This document shows positions 16,583 through 24,507 of a DNA stretch of 64,000 bases, piece by piece. Positions within the stretch are counted from its first letter, which is position 1. The number at the start of each line of letters is the position of its first letter. Position numbers and translations under genes: made by a program. The stretch comes from Microbispora amethystogenes (lineage in GTDB: Bacteria; Actinomycetota; Actinomycetes; Streptosporangiales; Streptosporangiaceae): positions 186,001 through 250,000 of the forward strand of contig NZ_BOOB01000003.1 in the NCBI RefSeq assembly GCF_016863015.1, in the 5' to 3' direction. The notes under the pieces are model-generated. The model searched no databases and was not told where the DNA came from. It saw only the letters and a list, made by a program, of their open reading frames with translations.

Positions 16583-17074
16583 GTGTTCCGCACCGCCGCA
16601 GCGCGCCTCGTCCCCCTGGCCGCCGCCGCCCTCGTGGCGGCCACCGCGCTCCCCGCCTCGGCCGAGGTCGCCGACCCCGCTCCCGTCGCTCCCCACCAGT
16701 ACTTCTACGGCTACGTCAACGGTCAGACCGGTCACGCGACCATCAAGATGGCGTGCTTCGGGCCGGTACACCCAGGACAGACCGGCCATCCGCTCGCCGG
16801 GCAGAGCGTGGAGGTGCGGCCCCTCGCGATCTCGTCGTCGGCGGCGAGCGCCGGCTACACCGGCGGTGGCGGCACCACGATCGTGGTGGACCTGGGCGAC
16901 CCGTCGACCGTCTCGAGGGCGCTCGCGCTGAGCTACTACGGGGTCAAGGCCGAGATCCCGGTCACCGCGACGCTGCCGTGCTACGGGTCGGGGAAGGTGA
17001 CGTTCACGCCCATGCCCACCAGCTGGACCGCCCGTACGGCGACCGTCCTGGTCGACTACGTCGGCCAGCCCTGA
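16583..17074 (+). CDS. Small secreted protein with one conserved disulfide pair (hypothetical)
   Basis: 163 residues from GTG 16583 with GGAGG 4 bases upstream. Residues 1-28 are a signal peptide (AAARLVPLAAAALVAATALP, then ASA). The mature part is a beta-rich domain with two cysteines (KMACFGPV and LPCYGSG) that probably form a disulfide. It contains Gly-rich TGGGGTTIVVDLGD and ends TARTATVLVDYVGQP. It looks like a small extracellular immunoglobulin-like module of the kind common in actinomycetes. No enzymatic motif is visible. Confidence 0.75.
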   Translation: MFRTAAARLVPLAAAALVAATALPASAEVADPAPVAPHQYFYGYVNGQTGHATIKMACFGPVHPGQTGHPLAGQSVEVRPLAISSSAASAGYTGGGGTTIVVDLGDPSTVSRALALSYYGVKAEIPVTATLPCYGSGKVTFTPMPTSWTARTATVLVDYVGQP

Positions 17075-17161
17075 CCCGCATCCCGCCGCCGTGCCGTGAC
17101 CGCCGGACCCCCGAGGACGGGAGCCCGGCGGTCATGGGGTGGCGCGTCCGGCGGTCGCTGA

Positions 17162-19801
17162 TCAAGGCTTGAAGGTGGCGGCGATGGTCTCGAAGGTCTT
17201 CTTCTTCTTTTTCCAGTCCTTGTCCTGGGTCTTGTAGAGCAGCGCGTAGCCGTTGTTCTTGTCGGTGACGAATCCGCGGTCGATCACGCGTGACCTGAAC
17301 CGGCTGTCGCCGAAGGTGAACTCCCAGTCGGCCGCGGTCTTCCAGAAGTCCTTGACCTCCCGGATCTCGACGAGCTTGTAGCCGGGGAAGTTCCCGCTCA
17401 TCCCCGGCACGTCGCGCCGCCAGGTCTTCAGGGCGTCCGACTCGGGACTGGAGGTGTGGTGGACCTCCAGATAGGTGTGCGAGTCACCGCGGAAGCGAAC
17501 CTCGCCGTTGCCGCTGCCGTCGACGTGCCATCCCTTCGGCAGCGCGAGCGAGAAGCCGCTCGAGTGCTTGTACTTGTGCCAGCCGTCGGGGACGTCCCCC
17601 GGCCCGGGGGCTTCGGAGCTCTTGGAGGGCTTGGGGGACGGCGAGGCCGTCGCCTCCTCCGAGGGGGTCGCGGACGGCTCGGCGGAGGACGGCGCGGCCG
17701 AGGACGACGCCGCGGCAGTGGCCTCCTGGGTGTTCTTCCCCGTCTCGGCCGGGCCTGCGGCAGACCCGGAGGAGGGTTTCTCCTCCGAGCCGCTCCTGCC
17801 CGCCTGTACGCCGAGGTAGCCGGCGACACCCACGATGACCACCAGCCCGACGAGCATCAGCGCGGCCTTCAGCAGGCCCCCGGGCGCGCGCGACGTGCCG
17901 GGCGTCGTGGTGGTGTCGTGCTGCCAGACGGCCCCCTCCTGGGAGAACGCCGCAGGCGCCCCCTGAGCTCCGCCGATGCCTGTGCCGACGCCGGCCACTC
18001 CGGCGCCCGTACCCCGGGCGGCCGCTGCGGTGTCCGCTGTGGTGCCCGCCCTGGCGTCCGTACGGCGATGCTCGCTCGCGCCGTTTCGCGCGGTGGCCGC
18101 GGCCGCTCCGGACGCGGCGGCCGGACGTGACGACGTCCTCTTCGAGGGGTCCTTCGTGGTCTCCTCGGTGGGCTGTCCGGTGGGCTTCCCGGCGGAGCTC
18201 CCGCCGACGGCGGGGGAGATCCTGGTGCTGCCGTCGCGCGCGCCCGCCTCCTGCGGCCGTCCCCGGCCAGCGGCGGGCTCGCCGTTCTTCCCGGCCTCGT
18301 CCCGCCGGCCGGCCGAGGGCTTCGTACGCGCGGGCGGGGCGGCCTGCACGCCGGTCTCCGGCATCTCGTTCGGCCGCCCGGCCGCGTCCGAGGCCGTTTC
18401 CCCTGTACGGCCCTCGCCCCGGCCGGCCTCAGCCGAGCCAGGTTCAGCCGAGACGGCCTCGGCCGAGCCGGGAGAGTCGTCGTCCTGGACGACAGGGATG
18501 GGCGAGGTGGTCTCACCCGGGCTCGCGGTGTCGCCGGCCACTCCACGACCCGCCGACTGACCCGCCACCTGCCCCGCGCCGTCGCCGTTCCGGCCGGGCT
18601 TGGCGTCCGGCCCGTCGCCGTTCCGGCTGGACGCCGGGGAAGGGTCGTCGCGCCGCGCGGCCGGAGGGTACGGCGTCACACCCCGGGAAGCCTTGCCCGG
18701 CTCGGACCTCGATGCGGACGTCTGGGGCCGCGAAGCCTCCGGGGCCTGTGCTTCTAGAGACTGTGCCTCTGGAGACTGTGTTTCTGGAGACTGGGGCTCC
18801 CGGGTCCGGGACTTCGGGCTCGGGGACGCCTCCGGCTTCGGCGACCGCGGTGAAGCAGGCGCGGAGGAACCCGGCACGGCCGGGGAGGCGGCGGGAGAAC
18901 CGGCCCCGGCAGGCGTGGCGGCCTCCGCGGGAGCGGAGGAAGAACCGGGCGCGGACGGGCCGTCGGACCGGGCGGGCGGCGGAACGAGGTCCCGCGCCGC
19001 CCGCTTGAGCTGCCGGACGAGCTCGTCGTATCCCGGCCGGTCGGCGGGCTCCTTGGCGAGCATGCGCATCAGCACCGGGCCGAGCGCGCCCGCCCGGCGG
19101 GCCGGGGCGGGGTCCTCGTTCAGCACGGCGTGCATGGTGGCCATCGCCATACCCCGGTCGTGCGGGGGCCTGCCCTCCGCCGCGGTGTAGAGCGTGGCGC
19201 CGAGCGACCACAGGTCCGACTCGCGCTGCGCGGCCTCGCCGCGGAGCCGTTCGGGGGCGATGAAGGCGGGAGTGCCGACGAGGCCGGTGCGGGTCATCGT
19301 GTTGTCGGCTTCGAGCCGGGCGATGCCGAAGTCGGTCAGGACCACCCGGCCGTCATCCGTGAGGAGCACGTTCTCCGGCTTCACGTCACGGTGCAGAACG
19401 CCCTGGCGGTGGGCGGCGCGAAGCGCGTCGAGGATCTGCAGCCCGATCTCGACGGTGCGCTCGGGGGACAGCGGGCCGTCCTCCCTGATCACCTGTCCCA
19501 GCGAGCGGGACTGCACGAGCTGCATGATGATCCAGGGCCGGTCGTCCTCCTCGATCACGTCGTGGACGACCACCACGTTGGGATGGGTCAGACGCCCCGC
19601 GGCGCGGGCCTCGCGCATGGTGCGGCGGTTGAGGTCGCTGAGCTCGTCGCCCATGGCGCTGTCGTAGCGGACCTCCTTGACCGCGACAGGGCGGTCAAGC
19701 AACTGGTCGTGGGCCCGCCAGACCACTCCCATGCCACCCCGGCCGATCGGCTCCATCAACTGGTACCGGCCTCCGACGAGCCGGCTTTCCGCACGCGCCA
19801 C
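17162..19801 (-). CDS. Membrane-anchored Ser/Thr protein kinase, PknB-like, with long disordered linker
   Basis: 879 residues from GTG 19801 (AAGGGG 6 bases upstream). The Hanks kinase domain (about 12-270) is complete: GRGGMG (20-25), Lys42, HRDVKPEN (137-144), DFG (157-159), APE (182-184). Residues 275-640 are a Pro/Ser/Glu/Arg-rich linker of about 365 residues; near 18750-18810 it is encoded by 15-base tandem repeats giving PE(T/A)QSPEAQ-type units. One TM helix lies at about 643-667. The extracellular 736-879 domain (DGWHKYKHSSGFSLALPKGW ... FWKTAADWEFTFG) is a small lipoprotein-like fold rather than PASTA, so it may sense something other than peptidoglycan fragments. The signal is unknown. 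Confidence 0.92.
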   Translation of the reverse strand: MARAESRLVGGRYQLMEPIGRGGMGVVWRAHDQLLDRPVAVKEVRYDSAMGDELSDLNRRTMREARAAGRLTHPNVVVVHDVIEEDDRPWIIMQLVQSRSLGQVIREDGPLSPERTVEIGLQILDALRAAHRQGVLHRDVKPENVLLTDDGRVVLTDFGIARLEADNTMTRTGLVGTPAFIAPERLRGEAAQRESDLWSLGATLYTAAEGRPPHDRGMAMATMHAVLNEDPAPARRAGALGPVLMRMLAKEPADRPGYDELVRQLKRAARDLVPPPARSDGPSAPGSSSAPAEAATPAGAGSPAASPAVPGSSAPASPRSPKPEASPSPKSRTREPQSPETQSPEAQSLEAQAPEASRPQTSASRSEPGKASRGVTPYPPAARRDDPSPASSRNGDGPDAKPGRNGDGAGQVAGQSAGRGVAGDTASPGETTSPIPVVQDDDSPGSAEAVSAEPGSAEAGRGEGRTGETASDAAGRPNEMPETGVQAAPPARTKPSAGRRDEAGKNGEPAAGRGRPQEAGARDGSTRISPAVGGSSAGKPTGQPTEETTKDPSKRTSSRPAAASGAAAATARNGASEHRRTDARAGTTADTAAAARGTGAGVAGVGTGIGGAQGAPAAFSQEGAVWQHDTTTTPGTSRAPGGLLKAALMLVGLVVIVGVAGYLGVQAGRSGSEEKPSSGSAAGPAETGKNTQEATAAASSSAAPSSAEPSATPSEEATASPSPKPSKSSEAPGPGDVPDGWHKYKHSSGFSLALPKGWHVDGSGNGEVRFRGDSHTYLEVHHTSSPESDALKTWRRDVPGMSGNFPGYKLVEIREVKDFWKTAADWEFTFGDSRFRSRVIDRGFVTDKNNGYALLYKTQDKDWKKKKKTFETIAATFKP

Positions 19802-19895
19802 TCGAACCCCTTCCTGGACCCATGAATCGTCCCACGGATGGCAAAGGGATCAACCGCCCCCACCGCTCGCCATCCCGAGATCCGAGACAAATCGG

Positions 19896-19924
19896 TTCGA
19901 GTCGTGGCCCGTCGCTGCTAAGGT
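19896..19924 (+). promoter_or_regulatory. Promoter of the leader peptide / aro-like gene
   Basis: TTCGAG (19896-19901), a 17-base spacer and TAAGGT (19919-19924). The expected transcription start is 7 bases downstream at the ATG of the leader peptide (19932), so the leader would be translated without a 5' UTR. Confidence 0.55.
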
Positions 19925-19931
19925 CCTAGAT

Positions 19932-19994
19932 ATGGGTAGGTACAGCTCGTTTACCAGGCCGGTTCCGGGAGGGCCGGTCGCGATCGTGAGCTAG
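19932..19994 (+). CDS. Short leader peptide in front of the DAHPS/chorismate mutase-like gene
   Basis: A 20-residue ORF: MGRYSSF, then TRPVPGGPVAIVS. It starts right after a predicted promoter and ends at TAG 19992-19994, inside the 5' arm region of a long hairpin and 21 bases before an intrinsic terminator. It contains one Tyr and one Phe next to two serines rather than a run of one amino acid, so a classic attenuation code is not obvious. I infer a cis-acting role because of position and the terminator. It could instead be a spurious ORF in a structured leader. Confidence 0.45.
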   Translation: MGRYSSFTRPVPGGPVAIVS

Positions 19995-20012
19995 CGACCA
20001 TCCGGAGCCGGC
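19958..20012 (+). promoter_or_regulatory. Long-range hairpin in the leader RNA
   Basis: GCCGGTTCCGG (19958-19968) can pair with CCGGAGCCGGC (20002-20012) with one G.U pair. Inside it, GGTCGC (19976-19981) pairs with GCGACC (19994-19999). The leader-peptide stop codon lies within the inner loop/stem, so a ribosome finishing or stalling on the leader would disrupt this structure. Confidence 0.45.
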
Positions 20013-20015
20013 TTG

Positions 20016-20045
20016 AGGCAGGGACGCCAGCGTCTCTGCCTTTTT
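20016..20045 (+). terminator. Intrinsic terminator within the leader, upstream of the CDS
   Basis: AGGCAGGGACGC (20016-20027) pairs with GCGTCTCTGCCT (20030-20041), followed by TTTTT (20041-20045). It sits after the leader peptide and 62 bases before the ATG at 20108 of the aro-like gene. A canonical U-tailed terminator is unusual in such GC-rich DNA, and its position points to transcription attenuation. Confidence 0.75.
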
Positions 20046-20107
20046 CGTTGTCAGAACCGCTGGCCAGAGCTTTCTGGCCGGAATTTCCCGGCCTGCGAGG
20101 AGCCCGC

Positions 20108-21340
20108 ATGTCGAAGACAGCCCAGCTCGACCGAGACGCCGTACGAATCGGCGACCTGATGATCGGTCATGGGCTCCCCGTGGTGGTGATCGGCGGGGAG
20201 AACGCCCGGTGGCTGCGTCTGCCCGCCGCCGGCGACTCACCAGAGGCCCGCTACGACCGATCCGCCCAGTCCGACCGATCCGACCGATCCGACCGAGCGG
20301 CCGGGGCTGCCGGGAAGACAGACGGGGAGACGACGGGGGAGATGGCCGAGAAGGCGGCCGGGGAGGCGAGGGCGCGCTGGGCCGGGCCGTTGCTGGTGGA
20401 GCTGTCCTCGGCCGCCGACCTGCCCGCCGTGGCCAGGCATGCCGACGCGGTGGTGATCGGGCCGGCCTGGGCCCGCGAACCCGGTCTCGTCCGCGCCGCG
20501 GCCCGGCTCGGGCTGCCCGTGATCCTCCAGCGGGGGGTAGATCAGCGAGGACGGGCGGTGACGCTGGAGGAGTGGCTGGCCGCCGCCGACGACTGCGCGG
20601 CCGAGGGCAACGAGGCGATCGTGCTCTGCGAGAACGGTGGCCGTACGGAACCGGCCGGCGCCGCGTCCCACCTGCCGCCGTCCCACCTTTCCCCGTCCGA
20701 TCTCGCGCCCGCCCCCGACTCCGGCCCTGCCTCTGATTCCGCCTCCGATTCCAACTCCGATTGCAACTCGGGCGCCGTCCTCGCACTCGGCCGCGCTCCC
20801 GACGCGACCGCCCACGCGGCTTTCGATTCAGCCTTCCGCTCAGCGCCCGACCTCGCGCTCATGCGCGCCGCGCGGGAGCGGACTGGTCGCCCGGTGCTCG
20901 CCGCGCTGGGCCGCGACGGCGGCCTCGCGGGCGCGGCCGTCGCGGCGGGGGCCGACGGCCTGCTGCTCGACCCCGCCGCACCACCCGAAGCGCGCGCGGC
21001 GGCCGACGAGGCGGCGACCGTCCTCGCGGCCCTCGTCCGCCCGCAGTCCCCGCGGACCCTGACCGAGGCCCGGGGGGAGATCGACCGGGTGGACGCGGCT
21101 CTCGCCGTCCTCCTCGAACGACGGGCCCTGCTGGCCGCGCGGATCCAGCGGCTCAAGCCCGTCGGCGGCTTCCAGGGACGGGACATGGAGCGCGAGCGCC
21201 GCCTGGTCGCGGGCATGGCCCGGCGCGCTCCCCGCCTGGGCGTACGGCGGCTCGCGCCGATTATGAACGCGGTGATCGAGGCGGGCCTGCACGCGGCGGA
21301 GGAGGAGAGAGCCCGCGACCGGGACACAGACGGCATGTGA
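20108..21340 (+). CDS. Degenerate DAHP-synthase-like domain fused to C-terminal AroQ-type chorismate mutase
   Basis: 410 residues from ATG 20108 (AGGAG 5 bases upstream). Residues 318-400 form an AroQ chorismate mutase (EIDRVDAALAVLLERRALLA, RLVAGMARRAPRLGVRRLAP), which converts chorismate to prephenate. Residues 1-310 align in outline with type I-beta DAHP synthase: IGDLMIGHGLPVVVIGG, VVIGPAWAREPGLVRAAARL, VILQRGVDQRG, GNEAIVLCENGGRT, AAVAAGADGLLLDP. The catalytic signatures are lost: the KRG lysine is Gln (QRG), no GPCSVES or KPRTSPY remains, and Ser/Asp-rich and DRSDRSD low-complexity inserts interrupt the barrel. The DAHPS half is therefore probably structural or regulatory. Transcription is likely attenuated by the leader upstream. 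Confidence 0.7.
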   Translation: MSKTAQLDRDAVRIGDLMIGHGLPVVVIGGENARWLRLPAAGDSPEARYDRSAQSDRSDRSDRAAGAAGKTDGETTGEMAEKAAGEARARWAGPLLVELSSAADLPAVARHADAVVIGPAWAREPGLVRAAARLGLPVILQRGVDQRGRAVTLEEWLAAADDCAAEGNEAIVLCENGGRTEPAGAASHLPPSHLSPSDLAPAPDSGPASDSASDSNSDCNSGAVLALGRAPDATAHAAFDSAFRSAPDLALMRAARERTGRPVLAALGRDGGLAGAAVAAGADGLLLDPAAPPEARAAADEAATVLAALVRPQSPRTLTEARGEIDRVDAALAVLLERRALLAARIQRLKPVGGFQGRDMERERRLVAGMARRAPRLGVRRLAPIMNAVIEAGLHAAEEERARDRDTDGM

Positions 21341-21461
21341 TCGCCAGGGCCCCACTGCTCGCATAAGGCTCTGCTCACGTGAGGCTCTGCCTCGTTCAGC
21401 GCCGCCTCATCCGAGGGCCGGCCCAGGGAACCGGGCAGGGGCTCAGTCGGGGGGCCCGATG

Positions 21462-23954
21462 TCAGCCGACGAAGCGCACCTCCTGGAAACGTCCGTCGTC
21501 GCCGCGCAGCACGGCGTGGGGGAGGTCGTCCAGCCAGTCGCGCGCCAGGAGATCGCTCTCGCCCTCCATGCAGGCTTGGTCGTCCGGCGGTGGATGTGCG
21601 AGGTCGGAGAGCACACGCCGCGCGGCCTGGAGCTCGTGCTTGGCGCCGAGCTTCTCGAAAAGGGCCAGCGCCTCGGCCATGCAGCGCCTGCCCTCCTCGC
21701 CTCCGGCGGCACGGCCGAGCGCCGACAGCGCCCTGGCCCGCGTTTCGGTGTCGCCGAGTTCGTCGGCGAGCGCGACCGCCCGCCGGCCCCACTCGACGGC
21801 CGACGGCCCGTGGCAGACGGCGCACCTGTTCGCGTACGCCGTGCTGAGGTTCAGGAAGATGACGGCCTGCGCGGGCCGGTCGTCGAGGTCACGGGCGGTG
21901 GCCAGGGCGGCGCACAACTGCCACAGGATGTACGACGACGTGCTCTTCGGGCGCCACGCGAAATAAGTGAGCGCGAGGTTGATCCGCGCTTCCATGAGAG
22001 CGGCGGGATGGCCCAGCCCGTGCGTGTCGAGCTGCTGGAGCAGCCCGACGGCCTCGGTCAGCACCTTCGCCGCCTCCGCGTGACGCCGCCTCGCGCGCAA
22101 CGTGTCGCCCAGTGCGACGGCCGCGTGCGCCCTGCCGCGCAGATCACCCGCAAGGGTGCATATGCGCAGGTCGCGGCGGTGGCAGTCCTCCGCCTTCGCC
22201 AGGAACCCCATCCGCATGTACGTCAGCCCGAGGTTGTGCATGATTCGGCCTCGGGTCCGCTCGTCGGTGGCCAGGGCGAGGGCCGTTCTCAGGTGGGTGA
22301 CCGAGTCCTCGTAGCACCCCGTGAGGCGATAAGCGTTGCCCAGGTTCGCCTCGACCGCGAGCACGGCGCGCGGCCCCAGCCGTCTGGCCACGTCCAGGGC
22401 GACCGGTGCCATGGCGAGCCACTCGTCGGTGAGCCGGCGGAACTCGAAGTAGGCGGGAAGGCTCACCGCGAGGGCGTGTGACCGTTCCCAGTCGCCACGT
22501 CCGGCGGCGGCGGTGACCGCCGCGGCGAGAACCCGCGCCTCGGCGTCCAGCCACACCACCGCCTCCTCCCGCGAGGCGAACGACGACTCTCGCCGGGCAC
22601 GCTCCTCCGGCTGGGTCAGCCACGCCACGGCGGCGGAGATTCGGGCGCAGAAATGACCGAGGAGCCGGTCGAACGCCTCGTCCTGCCGGTCGGGCCCGGA
22701 CCGGTCGCGTGCCCGCTCCCCGGCGTACAGGCGGACGAGGTCGTGCATGCGCCACCGGCCGTACGCGTCGCCGCGCTCGACGAGATGCGCGCGGTGCAGG
22801 GACTCCAGCAGGCGGCGGGCCGGTCTCTCGTCGAGGCCGGCGGTGACGGCGGCCGCCTCCGTGGACAGGTCGGGGCCGGGGCAGGCGGTCATCAGCCGGA
22901 ATACGCGGGCCTCCTCCGCGCCGAGCCGGCGGTAGGACAGCTCGAAGGCGGCGCGCACCGCGCGGTCCTCGTACGCCAGCTCGTCGAGCCGGGTGGCCTC
23001 CTCCTCCAGGTCCTCCGCCATCGCGCGCAGAGGACGGGCCGGATCGGCGGCGAGCAACGCGGCGACGATGCACAGAGCCAGCGGAAGCCCGGCGCACAGA
23101 CGGGCGATGTCCGCCGCCTCGGCGGGCTCGCGGGCGACCCGGGTGTCGGCGTCACCCCGGGCCAGGCGGAGCCGCCGGGCCAGGAGGTCCACGGCCGCAC
23201 GGGGCGCGAGCATGCCGAGGTCGAAGACGCGCGCGCCCACGTCCAGCGTGTGCCGGGAGGTGACCAGCACCTTCCCGCTGCCGGGCAGCAGCGGCCGCAC
23301 CTGCTCGGCCGAGGAGGCGTTGTCGAGGACCAGCAGGACCGGGCGGCCCTCCCCGGCGTAAGCGTCCAGCACCGTCGCGAACAGCCGGGCACGGTCCTGG
23401 GTGTCCGGGGGGATGCGTTCGGGGTCCAGGCCCAGCGCCCGCAGCAGCCCGCCGAGCACCCGCCCCGGCTGCGCCCCGCGCTGGTCGCCGTGCTCGGCAT
23501 CGGGGTGGCTGTGGGAGGCGTGGTCGTGGGGGTCGCTGTAGCCCTGGGGGTCGCTGTATCCGTGGAGGTCGGTGAACAGCACGCCGCCGGGAAACCAGCC
23601 GCGCTCTCTCGCGATGTGCGCGGCCTGCAGGGCGAGCTCGGTCTTGCCCGCGCCGCCGAGGCCCGTGACGAGGGCGATGCGAGGGCGGAGCGGCCCGTCG
23701 CCCGTACCGGTACCGGCGTCCTCGGAAGCGGCGTCCTCGGAAGCGGCGTCCTGGGAAGCGGTGCGCTCAGGTGGGCCGAGCACATCGAGCAGTGCGGCAA
23801 GCTCGGTGTCCCTGCCTGTGAACCCCTCAGTCGGCGGGGGCGCACCGGACAGCGCCGGGGTCACCTCCGGCGGAAGCTGAACCGTGATGTTGTCGCCCTG
23901 GGTCACCGCGTTGAGGAAAAGCCCGCCGCTGATCGTGTAGCGGTCGGCCGCCAC
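21462..23954 (-). CDS. NLR-like NB-ARC ATPase with TPR C-terminus and N-terminal ISGG amyloid-like motif
   Basis: 830 residues from GTG 23954. Residues 6-25 are YTISGGLFLNAVTQGDNITV, matching the C-terminus of the protein encoded immediately upstream. The STAND/NB-ARC module has a P-loop GLGGAGKT (98-105), LLVLDNASS (207-215) and GSGKVLVTSRHTLD. A winged-helix region follows (about 330-420), then at least seven TPR-like repeats (about 470-800). It lacks the SARP DNA-binding domain of AfsR and has no enzymatic effector of its own. By family logic it would oligomerise when the TPRs bind a trigger and template the partner through the N-terminal motif. Short Ser/Asp-rich repeats (QDAASEDAASED; QGYSDPHDH) interrupt the ATPase. 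An ordinary regulatory role cannot be excluded. Confidence 0.85.
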   Translation of the reverse strand: MAADRYTISGGLFLNAVTQGDNITVQLPPEVTPALSGAPPPTEGFTGRDTELAALLDVLGPPERTASQDAASEDAASEDAGTGTGDGPLRPRIALVTGLGGAGKTELALQAAHIARERGWFPGGVLFTDLHGYSDPQGYSDPHDHASHSHPDAEHGDQRGAQPGRVLGGLLRALGLDPERIPPDTQDRARLFATVLDAYAGEGRPVLLVLDNASSAEQVRPLLPGSGKVLVTSRHTLDVGARVFDLGMLAPRAAVDLLARRLRLARGDADTRVAREPAEAADIARLCAGLPLALCIVAALLAADPARPLRAMAEDLEEEATRLDELAYEDRAVRAAFELSYRRLGAEEARVFRLMTACPGPDLSTEAAAVTAGLDERPARRLLESLHRAHLVERGDAYGRWRMHDLVRLYAGERARDRSGPDRQDEAFDRLLGHFCARISAAVAWLTQPEERARRESSFASREEAVVWLDAEARVLAAAVTAAAGRGDWERSHALAVSLPAYFEFRRLTDEWLAMAPVALDVARRLGPRAVLAVEANLGNAYRLTGCYEDSVTHLRTALALATDERTRGRIMHNLGLTYMRMGFLAKAEDCHRRDLRICTLAGDLRGRAHAAVALGDTLRARRRHAEAAKVLTEAVGLLQQLDTHGLGHPAALMEARINLALTYFAWRPKSTSSYILWQLCAALATARDLDDRPAQAVIFLNLSTAYANRCAVCHGPSAVEWGRRAVALADELGDTETRARALSALGRAAGGEEGRRCMAEALALFEKLGAKHELQAARRVLSDLAHPPPDDQACMEGESDLLARDWLDDLPHAVLRGDDGRFQEVRFVG

Positions 23955-23958
23955 GCGT

Positions 23959-24411
23959 TCAGTCCTGCCCCGCGCGCTCGCCGGGGGCGGCGGAGCCGGG
24001 ACCGGAGACGGCCGGTCCCGTGATGGTGTGCCCCTGGATGACCGGTCCGTGAAACGTGCCGCCGCTGATCTCGTAGTGCGCTCCGCCGCTCATCGCGCCT
24101 GTTTCGACGCTGCTCTCAGTACCAGTACCAGTACCAGTGCCAGCACCAGTCCCGGTTCCGGCGGCAGCTCTTTTCGGGGCGTCGTTCCCCGGAGCGCCCG
24201 TGCCGCTCGCCGGGGCACGCGCATGCTCCCGGCGGGTCAGCACCTGCCCCCAGACTCCGGCGGCCAGGCTGACGAGGCCGACAAAGAGCCCGATCACGCT
24301 CGCGAGTTTGTCAGCGTTGTCCAGGCCGACCGAGGAGAGGTACACGACGAGCGCCGCGCCGGCACCGAGTGCGGTGATCCCGCCGACCCATGTGAGGATA
24401 CGTCCGCGCAT
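23959..24411 (-). CDS. Small two-TM protein with C-terminal ISGG amyloid-like motif, partner of the NLR-like ATPase
   Basis: 150 residues from ATG 24411; its stop is only 4 bases before the NLR-like start, so they form one operon. Two TM helices lie at about 5-28 and 37-58. A flexible Ala/Gly/Thr linker follows (GTGTGAGTGTGTGT, about 85-98, encoded by 6-base DNA repeats). The tail, residues 113-132 (YEISGGTFHGPVIQGHTITG), shares 11 of 20 positions with the NLR-like N-terminus, including ISGG-x-F and V-x-QG. An effector with a C-terminal motif encoded next to an NLR with an N-terminal copy is the arrangement described for bacterial amyloid signalling sequences (BASS). The membrane part could be a pore- or depolarisation-type effector; this is inference. 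Confidence 0.75.
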   Translation of the reverse strand: MRGRILTWVGGITALGAGAALVVYLSSVGLDNADKLASVIGLFVGLVSLAAGVWGQVLTRREHARAPASGTGAPGNDAPKRAAAGTGTGAGTGTGTGTESSVETGAMSGGAHYEISGGTFHGPVIQGHTITGPAVSGPGSAAPGERAGQD

Positions 24412-24507
24412 ATCCCCACTATTGTCGGGCCGGGGCTTTCGGGTGGACGGTTCGCTGACTTTCCGCCGCCTGCCGCAGTGGCCGCCACAGGGGTGCGGCC
24501 AAGCGCT

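Noticed and set aside
21462-23954. SARP/AfsR-type transcriptional activator
   Set aside because: The protein has NB-ARC and TPR parts but no winged-helix SARP or BTAD domain at the N-terminus; instead it has the ISGG motif.
16380-24400. Natural-product biosynthetic gene cluster
   Set aside because: Although kinase, NLR-like and aro-like genes are present, there are no PKS, NRPS, terpene or RiPP core enzymes.
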